A stretch of DNA of 12,042 bases, taken from positions 2,420 to 14,461 of the forward strand of contig DKGY01000090.1 of NCBI GenBank assembly GCA_002453475.1, written 5' to 3'. Below, in pieces: positions 1 to 5,525 of the stretch. The stretch's first letter is position 1, and every line of letters begins with the position of its first letter. This DNA is from Clostridium sp. UBA6758 (GTDB taxonomy: Bacteria; Bacillota; Clostridia; Clostridiales; Clostridiaceae). Under the pieces are notes generated by a model. That model did not search any database, had not been told where the DNA came from, and saw only the letters and a program-made list of their open reading frames with translations. A program made the translations under genes and the position numbers.

Positions 1-107
1 CCTATCTCATTATTTCTTTCAATTAATAATACCTCATTATTTTTTGCTGCACTAAGGGCTGCCATAATCCCAGCAGGTCCTCCTCCAACAACTATAACCT
101 TTGCCAT
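1..107 (-). CDS. NAD(P)/FAD-dependent oxidoreductase, N-terminal fragment (BaiN/HI0933-like)
   Basis: Only the first 35 codons are in the window; the gene continues past base 1. The peptide begins MAKVIVVGGGPAGIMAALSA and continues to LLIERNNEI. This is a classic N-terminal dinucleotide-binding fold: a beta strand, the GxGxxG-type loop (residues 8-13, GGGPAG), a helix, then a second strand ending in the acidic residue (E30) that usually contacts the ribose of FAD. The spacing and the ERN-E-IG ending are typical of the BaiN/HI0933-like flavoproteins found widely in clostridia, but other FAD oxidoreductases share this start. An AGGAGAG ribosome binding site (114-120) sits 6-7 nt before the ATG. 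The gene lies downstream of hflX on the same strand but is separated from it by a terminator, so it is probably transcribed separately. Confidence 0.8.
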   Translation of the reverse strand, partial: MAKVIVVGGGPAGIMAALSAAKNNEVLLIERNNEI

Positions 108-289
108 ATACTTCTCTCCTCACTAATCTTCTATTACTCTTATGAACATGTAGCTCTTATAATTTTTATATGTATTAATTTTTTCTCTTAAACCAAGAAT
201 TCTATGTATATTTCACTTATATAATACCCTATAACACTTTAATTTAAAACCATAACATAATCTATAAAAACTTAGATTATTCACTATAT

Positions 290-346
290 AAAAAACCTAG
301 TTCATCTAGATTTTTCTTTAAAAATCAACTTGCAGTGAACTAGGTT
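290..346 (-). terminator. Intrinsic terminator downstream of hflX
   Basis: An 11-bp stem pairs AACCTAGTTCA (294-304) with TGAACTAGGTT (336-346). Inside it a second stem pairs GATTTTT (309-315) with AAAAATC (320-326). On the minus strand the stem is followed by six T residues (290-295 on the plus strand read as A). It lies about 50 nt past the hflX stop. The rest of 108-393 is AT-rich and shows no gene; I could not identify a convincing promoter for the oxidoreductase in it. Confidence 0.75.
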
Positions 347-393
347 ATTTATACTATTTTATTATGCTTATTCCATATGCCTCATTTTAGAGT

Positions 394-1641
394 TTAGCCT
401 ATTACATACTCCTTATACTTTTCATAATCTATATTAGAACACTCAATAGACAACTCTGTACCATCATTGCTATATTTTCTATCTATAACTCTTGCATTAT
501 CATTTAAATAAGATAACAAATTTCCTTTGTCATAAGGTATAAACATATTACAATTTATATAATCATTAAATACCTTACTAGATATAGCTGCTATAAGTTT
601 ATCCATTCCTAGCATCTTCTTTGCTGATATATAAACTCCATTTTCTTCAGTTATATAGTCATCTAGCAAATCAATTTTATTATAAACATAAATCATAGGA
701 ACTTCCTCTGCTCCTATCTCTTTTAAAGTTTCATTTGTCACTTCAAGATGATGTTTATAATCTGGGTTAGATATATCTACCACATGTAGTAGTAAATCAG
801 CTTCACAAACTTCCTCTAAAGTAGAACGAAAGGCCTTTATTAAATTGTGTGGTAGGTTACTTACAAACCCTACTGTATCAGATAATAAGAACTTTTTATT
901 ATCCTCTAGCTTTATACTCCTTATAGATGTTTCTAAAGTTGCAAATAACATATCCTTTTCGAAAACCTTCTTTTCTTCGCCATCTCTAAAGCTATCTATC
1001 ATACTGTTCATCACTGATGATTTTCCTGCATTAGTATATCCTACTAAGGCTATTCTTGGCACACTAGACTTTCTTCTTAAATTACGCTGTGTTTCCCTCT
1101 GATGTTTTAACTCTTCAAGCTCTTTGTTTAGTGCCACTATTTTTGCTTCGATCTTCCTACGACCAAGCTCTAACTTTTTCTCCCCAGTACCTTTATTTCT
1201 TGTTCCTACACCACCACTCTGACGACCTAAATTTTCATTAGCACCGATTAGCCTTGGCAATAAATACTGAAGTCTTGCTACCTCTACCTGAAGTTTTGCT
1301 TCTTTAGTCTTTGCTCTTTCTGCAAATATATCTAGTATTAATGCAGTTCTATCCATAACTTCACATTCTATACTCTTTTCTATATTTCTTAATTGAGATG
1401 AGGATAATTCATTATTAAAAATTACTATATCTGCTTCTCCACTATTTACTAAGGATTTTAATTCATCAAGTTTTCCACTTCCAATATAATGTGCCTTATT
1501 GATTTGTTTGGAATTTTGAACAAGTTCTCCTACAGCTTCAATATCACAAGCCGTACATAAATTTTTAAGCTCTACTATAGATTCTTCAAATCCACTTTCA
1601 TTATTTATATTTATTCCTACTACTATTCCTTTTCTCACCAT
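394..1641 (-). CDS. hflX: GTPase HflX (ribosome-splitting / rescue GTPase)
   Basis: HflX binds 50S subunits and splits stalled or hibernating 70S ribosomes using GTP; close homologues (HflXr in Listeria) confer macrolide/lincosamide resistance. Numbered from the upstream in-frame ATG at 1662, the N-terminal HflX domain covers about 8-200 with the GSGKLDEL motif at 61-68, followed by a helical linker including the GGVGTRNKGTGEKKLE stretch. The G domain has P-loop GYTNAGKS (208-215), G2 Thr242 in ATLETSIR, G3 DTVG (262-265), G4 NKID (328-331) and G5 SAK (346-348). The G2 segment reads LETSIR rather than the common LDPTTR. I prefer the ATG at 1641 (415 aa) because AAGGAG (1651-1656) sits 9 nt before it; the ATG at 1662 would give 422 aa with a poor site. 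The long leader with two small ORFs argues for induced expression. Whether it is the housekeeping HflX or the resistance paralogue cannot be settled from one locus. Confidence 0.93.
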   Translation of the reverse strand: MVRKGIVVGININNESGFEESIVELKNLCTACDIEAVGELVQNSKQINKAHYIGSGKLDELKSLVNSGEADIVIFNNELSSSQLRNIEKSIECEVMDRTALILDIFAERAKTKEAKLQVEVARLQYLLPRLIGANENLGRQSGGVGTRNKGTGEKKLELGRRKIEAKIVALNKELEELKHQRETQRNLRRKSSVPRIALVGYTNAGKSSVMNSMIDSFRDGEEKKVFEKDMLFATLETSIRSIKLEDNKKFLLSDTVGFVSNLPHNLIKAFRSTLEEVCEADLLLHVVDISNPDYKHHLEVTNETLKEIGAEEVPMIYVYNKIDLLDDYITEENGVYISAKKMLGMDKLIAAISSKVFNDYINCNMFIPYDKGNLLSYLNDNARVIDRKYSNDGTELSIECSNIDYEKYKEYVIG

Positions 1642-1698
1642 TTCCATAATCTCCTTAATCATACTATTTTTAATTCCTATAGTACGGATTCATGATTA

Positions 1699-1821
1699 TA
1701 GAATTTTAACTTTAAAGTTAATATCCTTTAAAGAAATCTCTATGATATACACAGAGCAAATTCTACTATCTAAATTATAACTTAGATAGCCACATCTAAG
1801 GCAAAACCATAAAACCGCCTT
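1699..1821 (-). promoter_or_regulatory. Competing hairpins between leader peptide 2 and hflX
   Basis: Reading the minus strand after the leader peptide 2 stop, AAGGC (1817-1821) can pair with GCCTT (1798-1802). CTTAGAT (1794-1800) can pair with ATCTAAG (1781-1787). That second arm, extended to CTATCTAAG (1781-1789), pairs even better with TTTAGATAG (1766-1774), so the two stems exclude each other. CTAAG inside the last codons of leader peptide 2 could in turn pair with CTTAG. Further on are CTCTGTG/CATAGAG (1750-1756 with 1738-1744) and the closing stem TAGAATTT/AAATTCTA (1758-1765 with 1699-1706). Chains of alternative stems next to a leader ORF are typical of erm-type attenuators. Which fold sets the expression of hflX is not clear. 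Confidence 0.5.
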
Positions 1822-1866
1822 TTAACCTCTTAGCCTAACACTAAAAACTCCACTCTTAATTCTCAT
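1822..1866 (-). CDS. Leader peptide 2 of hflX (14 aa, with two +X+ motifs)
   Basis: A 14-codon ORF reads MRIKSGVFSVRLRG and stops with TAA. It has one of the best ribosome binding sites in the window, GGAGGAG (1873-1879), 6 nt before the ATG. An in-frame ATG five codons upstream overlaps that site and is unlikely to be used. The peptide contains two Arg/Lys-X-Arg/Lys motifs: RIK at residues 2-4 and RLR at residues 11-13. The +X+ motif is the known macrolide/ketolide arrest motif, and M-R-I-K matches the geometry of the ErmDL M-R-L-R arrest. The ORF lies between the leader terminator and a set of competing hairpins, about 180 nt upstream of hflX. I infer a regulatory role; translation is not proven. 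Confidence 0.65.
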   Translation of the reverse strand: MRIKSGVFSVRLRG

Positions 1867-1974
1867 CTTTCTCTCCTCCATAATCTTAAATTATTTAATA
1901 AAAGTTTATGCTCAAACTCTCTATTAGAATTTACATAGATCTTTAATATATTAACCTTAAACATAAACTAATAA

Positions 1975-2026
1975 TAAAAAAAATACCTCGGCATAGAAAA
2001 TTATCCATTTCTCTGCTCAAGGTATT
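1975..2026 (-). terminator. Leader (attenuator) terminator upstream of hflX
   Basis: On the minus strand AATACCT (2020-2026) pairs with AGGTATT (1982-1988). The stem continues through GCAG/AGAAA-type pairs with one bulge and one mismatch, leaving a small loop near 2000-2006. It is followed at once by eight T residues. It lies 44 nt after the stop of leader peptide 1 and about 340 nt before hflX, with no gene in between other than leader peptide 2, so it must attenuate the hflX transcript rather than end an ordinary gene. The AGCAG and CTT of its left arm (2013-2021) can alternatively pair with CTGCT and AAG within codons 16-19 of leader peptide 1 (2086-2096), a plausible antiterminator. Confidence 0.8.
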
Positions 2027-2070
2027 ATAATTACTTAATTAATAATATAGTAAATTGTATGAATAAAGCC

Positions 2071-2142
2071 TTAAATAACTCTATTCTTATAAGCAGTATG
2101 GATTTTATTAAATTTCTTTAAAACTATAAATAATTTTTTCAT
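2071..2142 (-). CDS. Leader peptide 1 of hflX (23 aa)
   Basis: A 23-codon ORF begins MKKLFIVLKKFNK and ends KNRVI with a TAA stop. AAAGGAG (2152-2158) lies 9 nt before the ATG, the best-placed start; an ATG five bases further upstream opens only two codons. It starts about 30 nt after the predicted transcription start and ends 44 nt before a strong intrinsic terminator, the arrangement of ribosome-mediated attenuation. Codons 16-19 hold the bases that can pair with the terminator's left arm: a ribosome stalled early would leave them free to form an antiterminator, while one that finishes translation would let the terminator fold. The hydrophobic LFIVL run recalls drug-sensing leader peptides, but I cannot match it to a known one. 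There is a K-N-R (+X+) motif at 19-21. Confidence 0.7.
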   Translation of the reverse strand: MKKLFIVLKKFNKIHTAYKNRVI

Positions 2143-2179
2143 TTCATACCGCTCCTTTTCTTTGTAATCATTTACCAAT

Positions 2180-2208
2180 AATATAGCATACATTGCTTAA
2201 GTTGTAAA
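2180..2208 (-). promoter_or_regulatory. Sigma-A promoter of the hflX leader
   Basis: On the minus strand the -35 box TTTACA (2203-2208) and the -10 box TATATT (2180-2185) are separated by exactly 17 bp, with an extended TG (TGC before TATATT). The transcript should start near 2173. That gives an untranslated leader of about 530 nt before hflX, unusually long for a simple gene. Confidence 0.75.
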
Positions 2209-2236
2209 CATTATAATGACTTATTAATAAATAAAT

Positions 2237-2258
2237 TATTTTATAGACCTATAAAATA
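2237..2258. repeat. 22-bp perfect inverted repeat between divergent promoters
   Basis: TATTTTATAG (2237-2246) and CTATAAAATA (2249-2258) are perfect complements around a central AC. The site lies between the divergent hflX-leader and 2374-2700 promoters, about 75 and 92 bp upstream of the predicted starts. It could be a regulator-binding site, but in such AT-rich DNA it could also be chance. Confidence 0.35.
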
Positions 2259-2303
2259 TATATTTTAAATTTCTTACATACCGTCCTTTAAATGAATTAT
2301 TAA

Positions 2304-2332
2304 TTGCAAATCACTTTCATTTTATGTATAAT
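2304..2332 (+). promoter_or_regulatory. Sigma-A promoter of the His-rich protein gene
   Basis: TTGCAA (2304-2309) and a perfect TATAAT (2327-2332) are separated by 17 bp. Transcription would start near 2339, about 35 nt before the ATG at 2374. It diverges from the hflX leader promoter. Confidence 0.8.
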
Positions 2333-2373
2333 ACATGTTAAATAACATAAACTTACCTAGAGGAGGTAATAAA

Positions 2374-2700
2374 ATGTCAGTATATCAAATAACTTATTAT
2401 ATAGCTGAAACTCATAACCATGAATGTGACCATGATCACGAACATGATGAGAGTTGCAACCACGAGCATCATCATCACCATAGTAATCTACCTAGAAAAA
2501 TTAAATCTTTAGGATCTTGGTCAAATATTATGCCAACTACATTTCTTTTACATACTGAAATGAATTCTAAGGATATAAAGATAGCTTTAGATGAAGTAAA
2601 AGAAGATAATGAAATATTTTTCATTTCTCAAGTTACTTTAGACAATGATGGTTCTATGCACCCAGGTGCCTTAGCTTGGATTGAATCTCGTCTTAAATAA
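2374..2700 (+). CDS. Small His-rich protein with a possible Cas2-like/SinR-type fold
   Basis: This 108-residue protein starts MSVYQITYYI, a likely first beta strand. Residues 14-36 carry 11 His, 2 Cys (C18, C28) and many Asp/Glu, a probable metal-binding segment. The rest reads KIKSLGSWSNIMPTTFLLHT (43-61), then a helix (NSKDIKIALDEV), strand IFFISQVT (81-88) and a C-terminal helix with ALAWIESRL. The order strand, G-S-W turn, TTFLLHT strand, S-K-D-I-K-I-A-L helix, D-x-I-F-F-I strand and AWI ending resembles the SinR family of Cas2-like ferredoxin folds, with the His-rich segment between strand 1 and helix 1. No cas genes are near, so a CRISPR role is unlikely. The start is set by AGGAGG (2361-2366) 7 nt before the ATG; the longer in-frame ATG at 2335 lies before that site and next to the -10 box. 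The fold is inference; metal storage, delivery or sensing is possible. Confidence 0.8.
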   Translation: MSVYQITYYIAETHNHECDHDHEHDESCNHEHHHHHSNLPRKIKSLGSWSNIMPTTFLLHTEMNSKDIKIALDEVKEDNEIFFISQVTLDNDGSMHPGALAWIESRLK

Positions 2701-2711
2701 ACAGATTTCTT

Positions 2712-2771
2712 AGCTTCTCTGAAGCTTACTAACAGACTTCTAAGTATCAGTATTTTTTATACTTAGAAGTC
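2712..2771. repeat. Two hairpins after the His-rich protein gene
   Basis: AGCTTC (2712-2717) pairs with GAAGCT (2721-2726) around a 3-nt loop. GACTTCTAAGTAT (2735-2747) then pairs perfectly over 13 bp with ATACTTAGAAGTC (2759-2771); six T residues lie in that loop. The position suggests transcription termination for the plus-strand gene, but the second stem is followed by GTTGTCC rather than a T run, so its role is uncertain. Confidence 0.55.
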
Positions 2772-2792
2772 GTTGTCCTTTATGAGAAATCG

Positions 2793-2867
2793 TTATCCAG
2801 AAACGTAACAGCTCTTAACTCCCACTCTAAAAAAGTTGGAGTATTAGAGCTGGTAGTCATCGGATAA
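2793..2867. other. Structured intergenic element of unknown function
   Basis: A closing stem TTATCC (2793-2798) / GGATAA (2862-2867) encloses a long hairpin in which CAGCTCT (2809-2815) pairs with AGAGCTG (2846-2852) and ACTCC (2818-2822) with GGAGT (2838-2842). Single-stranded joints are longer than in a terminator and no T run follows on either strand. It lies between convergent genes. I see no ORF. It could be a small RNA, a repeated element or a remnant; I do not recognise a known family. Confidence 0.4.
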
Positions 2868-2885
2868 AGAAATTTACTCTAAATT

Positions 2886-2923
2886 AAGAGATTCACTAGA
2901 ATATTAATTTTAGTGAACCTCTT
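2886..2923 (-). terminator. Probable terminator hairpin of hcp
   Basis: AAGAG (2886-2890) pairs with CTCTT (2919-2923) and TTCACTA (2892-2898) with TAGTGAA (2911-2917), with a short mismatch between. It lies 45 nt after the hcp stop. The minus-strand tail is AATTTAGAGT, a poor T run, so termination may be weak or the hairpin may protect the 3' end. Confidence 0.5.
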
Positions 2924-2968
2924 ATAACAGTTACATATTGGGTTTAACTATAGATTTAATTTTTTCAA

Positions 2969-4609
2969 TTACATTTCCATGAACATTTTCATATCATCTT
3001 CTACGGTAGTTATTCCACCTATACCAAAGTTTTCAACTAAAACATTAGCTACGTTTGGTGATAGGAATGCTGGAAGTGTTGGTCCTAAGTGAATGTTTTT
3101 AACTCCTAAGTGTAGTAGAGATAATAAAACTATTACTGCCTTTTGCTCATACCATGCAATGTTAAATGCTATTGGTAATTCATTTATATCTTCTAACTCA
3201 AATACTTCTTTTAACTTTAAAGCAATTAGTGCTAGTGAGTATGAGTCATTACATTGACCTGCATCAAGTACTCTTGGAATTCCTCCAATATCTCCTAAAT
3301 CTAACTTGTTATATTTATATTTTGCACAACCTGCAGTTAAGATTACTGTATCTTGTGGTAATGCCTTTGCAAAGTCAGTGTAGTATTCTCTTTTCTTTTG
3401 TCTACCATCACAACCTGCCATTACAAAGAATTTCTTTATAGCTCCAGTTTTTACTGCTTCTACAATTTTATCAGCTAAGGCTAATACTTGATTGTGTGCA
3501 AAACCTCCAATGATTTCTCCGTGTTCAATTTCTATTGGAGCTTCACAAGTTTTTGCTAATTCTATCAATGCTGAAAAATCTTTGTTTCCTTTTTCATCAG
3601 CTGCAATATGTGTGCATCCTGTATATCCTGCAGCACCTGTAGTAAACACTCTTGCTTTGTAGCTATCTTTAGGTGGTACTATACAGTTTGTAGTCATAAG
3701 AATTGGTCCATTAAAGCTCTCAAATTCTTCTGTTTGCTTCCACCATGCATTTCCATAGTTTCCTATGAAGTGTGAGTACTTTTTAAATGCTGGATAGTAG
3801 TGAGCCGGTAGCATCTCTGAGTGAGTGTATACATCTACTCCTGTACCCTCTGTTTGAATTAACAGTTGCTCTAAGTCTTTTAAGTCGTGTCCAGACACAA
3901 GAATTCCAGGTTTAGTACTTACTCCAATATTTACTTTTGTAATTTCTGGGTGTCCATAGCTTTCAGTATTGGCTTTATCAAGTAATGCCATACCGTCTAC
4001 TCCAACTTTACCAGTTTCTAATGTTAATGCTATATATTCATCTACTGTTATCTTATTGTCTGCTGTTGCAGCTAAAGCTTTCTGCATAAATGCACATATA
4101 GCTTCATCATCATATCCTAGTGCATTGGCATGTTTAACATATGCAGCTAATCCTTTTAATCCGTAAGTTATCATTTCTCTTAGACTTCTAATATCTTCAT
4201 TGTCAGTAGCCAATACTCCTACTAAGCCAGCTTTACTATCCATTTCTGCTTCTGCTTCAGCTGTCCATAATGCAGCACTACTTAAACCTTCTTTGTTACT
4301 TAATTTTGAAAGTAATTCTTCCTTAAGATTTAAAGTTTCTTTGACCATTTTATAGAATACTGCATCATCAAAGTTTGCATTTGTAATTGTAGTGAAAAGA
4401 TTCATAGTTACAGCTCTATTTATTATATTAGAAACAGTTACTCCTTCTTCTCTAGCTCTTGTAGCAACTTCTGATAATCCTCTTGTAGTGTATATTAATA
4501 AATCCTGAAGTTTTGCAAGATCAGGTGTCTTACCACAAACTCCTCTTACAGTACATCCGCTGCAACCTGCTGCTTCTTGACATTGAAAACAAAACATCTT
4601 ATTCTCCAT
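2969..4609 (-). CDS. hcp: Hybrid-cluster protein Hcp (class I; hydroxylamine reductase / NO reductase)
   Basis: Hcp is a cytoplasmic iron-sulfur enzyme that reduces hydroxylamine in vitro and NO in vivo, and in E. coli drives protein S-nitrosation; it serves nitrosative-stress defence. At 546 aa it is full length. The N-terminal cluster motif is C7-x2-C10-x8-C19-x5-C25, as in class I enzymes of anaerobes such as Desulfovibrio ([4Fe-4S]), not the class II spacing of E. coli. All hybrid-cluster ligands are visible: H241 (GHDLKDL), E265 (THSEMLPAH), C309 (TTNCI), C400 (MAGCDG, the expected persulfide), C428 ([11 protein letters not shown]), C453 (DAGQCND) and E488 (WYEQKA). The ATG is preceded by AAAGGGGAG (4616-4624) at 6 nt. 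No hcr-like reductase gene is next to it, so electrons probably come from another donor. The upstream Crp/Fnr-type gene and palindrome indicate stress-regulated expression. Confidence 0.97.
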   Translation of the reverse strand: MENKMFCFQCQEAAGCSGCTVRGVCGKTPDLAKLQDLLIYTTRGLSEVATRAREEGVTVSNIINRAVTMNLFTTITNANFDDAVFYKMVKETLNLKEELLSKLSNKEGLSSAALWTAEAEAEMDSKAGLVGVLATDNEDIRSLREMITYGLKGLAAYVKHANALGYDDEAICAFMQKALAATADNKITVDEYIALTLETGKVGVDGMALLDKANTESYGHPEITKVNIGVSTKPGILVSGHDLKDLEQLLIQTEGTGVDVYTHSEMLPAHYYPAFKKYSHFIGNYGNAWWKQTEEFESFNGPILMTTNCIVPPKDSYKARVFTTGAAGYTGCTHIAADEKGNKDFSALIELAKTCEAPIEIEHGEIIGGFAHNQVLALADKIVEAVKTGAIKKFFVMAGCDGRQKKREYYTDFAKALPQDTVILTAGCAKYKYNKLDLGDIGGIPRVLDAGQCNDSYSLALIALKLKEVFELEDINELPIAFNIAWYEQKAVIVLLSLLHLGVKNIHLGPTLPAFLSPNVANVLVENFGIGGITTVEDDMKMFMEM

Positions 4610-4686
4610 ATTTAACTCCCCTTTATTTCTTAATAATATTTTTATTTTACTGATTTAATAATTGAATTCATCTGAACTATGGTATT

Positions 4687-4692
4687 ATTGTA
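4687..4692 (-). promoter_or_regulatory. Predicted -10 box of hcp
   Basis: The minus strand has TACAAT preceded by ATG, giving a start near 4680 and a leader of about 70 nt. There is no recognisable -35 box; the palindrome at 4714-4729 occupies that region, as expected for a promoter activated by a Crp/Fnr-type protein. Confidence 0.5.
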
Positions 4693-4695
4693 CAT

Positions 4696-4741
4696 AAAAA
4701 AATTATAGGAGTCCGTAACCTATGTTACGAATTCCTATAAT
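4696..4741 (-). terminator. Terminator of the regulator gene, containing the hcp operator
   Basis: ATTATAGGA (4702-4710) pairs with TCCTATAAT (4733-4741). The inner arms are the CGTAAC/GTTACG palindrome, with three weakly paired positions between, giving an almost continuous 18-bp stem with a 4-nt loop. On the minus strand it is followed by seven T residues. It lies about 70 nt after the stop at 4811 and separates the regulator transcript from hcp. Confidence 0.85.
4714..4729. promoter_or_regulatory. Palindromic operator for a Crp/Fnr-type regulator (HcpR-like)
   Basis: CGTAAC (4714-4719), CTAT and GTTACG (4724-4729) form a perfect inverted repeat. Its centre (4721.5) is about 41.5 bp from the predicted hcp start, the classic place for a class II Crp/Fnr activator. 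The flanking gene on the upstream side encodes such a regulator. The half-site differs from the Crp TGTGA box. It lies inside the terminator hairpin of the regulator gene. Confidence 0.65.
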
Positions 4742-4810
4742 AATATATATTTTTTTACAAGATTTTATTAAATATCTAGGATTTCATAATACTTATTGCT
4801 TGCATCATGT

Positions 4811-5491
4811 TTAATTAAACATTTCTTCCTCTAAAGCTTCTATGTCTAATACTTTTATATTGCTTCTATCAAAATCTATATATCCCATATCCCTAAGATT
4901 TATAAGTTCTCTTGACAAAGAAGGTCTTGGAATTCCTAAAGCTGCTGCAATACTTTCTTTGTTTTCTTTTAATTTAACTACGTTACTCTTCTGCAATTTC
5001 ATAGCTTCTAGTATGTAATTTATAACTCTATGTTTTATATTCTTAAAGGATATATTTTTAATTTTAGAATTTAACATTAGCACCTTATTGCTAAGAAGTT
5101 CTAAGAAATTTTCAAGTATTCTTTTTTCCCTTGAAAATAGTTCTAGCATGTCTCCTTTATTTATGTATAATATACTACATTGATTTAGTGCTATAACTGT
5201 AGCTGGATAGTTACCCTGCTTTGAAAATATTATAGCTTCTCCAAACACATCACCAACAGAAAGCTTGTTTAAAACTATATATTTACCACTAGGATATATC
5301 CTTTGGAGCTCAATGTTTCCTTCTAAAATAAGCCCTACAGTACTACACTCTTCTTCCTCATGAGCAATAATTTCTCCTTTATTATATTTATTAATATGGT
5401 ATTTTGTTTCCTCATAAATATTTTTCAAATTCTCAGAATCAATTCCGTTAAAAAGAAAGTTATTCTGTAATGCATTTAATATATCTTTCAT
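4811..5491 (-). CDS. Crp/Fnr-family transcriptional regulator (HcpR-like by context)
   Basis: The 226-residue protein has the Crp/Fnr plan: an N-terminal cyclic-nucleotide-type beta barrel (about 15-115, with GDVFGEAIIF at 80-89), a long dimerisation helix (about 118-145) and a C-terminal winged helix (about 155-215). The recognition helix is in the segment IPRPSLSREL (187-196). The barrel lacks the Arg-Ser pair that binds cAMP in Crp (here YPATV), and there are only two cysteines (C49, C105), so it is neither a Crp nor an Fnr-type [4Fe-4S] sensor. HcpR proteins of anaerobes sense NO or nitrite, some through heme, and control hcp. Direct neighbourhood to hcp and the palindrome in the hcp promoter support that role by inference. 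An AGAGG site lies 7 nt before the ATG. It is 34 nt after the membrane protein gene and probably co-transcribed with it. Confidence 0.88.
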   Translation of the reverse strand: MKDILNALQNNFLFNGIDSENLKNIYEETKYHINKYNKGEIIAHEEEECSTVGLILEGNIELQRIYPSGKYIVLNKLSVGDVFGEAIIFSKQGNYPATVIALNQCSILYINKGDMLELFSREKRILENFLELLSNKVLMLNSKIKNISFKNIKHRVINYILEAMKLQKSNVVKLKENKESIAAALGIPRPSLSRELINLRDMGYIDFDRSNIKVLDIEALEEEMFN

Positions 5492-5525
5492 TGTACATCC
5501 TCTTCTTTTCTTATATTAACTTATT

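Noticed and set aside
845..1102. 85-codon plus-strand ORF inside hflX
   Set aside because: It is antisense to the conserved GTPase domain, has no ribosome binding site and an unlikely composition; a shadow of hflX.
1639..1662. hflX start at the first ATG (1662)
   Set aside because: The only good ribosome binding site, AAGGAG at 1651-1656, lies inside that extension and is placed correctly for the ATG at 1641.
2335..2373. N-terminal extension of the His-rich protein from an ATG at 2335
   Set aside because: It starts within a few bases of the predicted transcription start and overlaps the AGGAGG site that serves the ATG at 2374.
2374..2700. CRISPR adaptation protein Cas2
   Set aside because: No repeat array or other cas gene is present; resemblance is to the wider Cas2-like/SinR fold only.
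2804..2809. Second half-site CGTAAC of the hcp operator
   Set aside because: No matching GTTACG follows at the right spacing, so it is probably chance.
3166..3441. Plus-strand ORFs inside hcp (also 3969-4166)
   Set aside because: Antisense to cluster-binding parts of Hcp; low-complexity Leu/Ser-rich translations with no start signals.
4811..5491. Fnr-type oxygen sensor or cAMP-binding Crp
   Set aside because: Only two cysteines are present and the Arg-Ser cAMP contact is missing.
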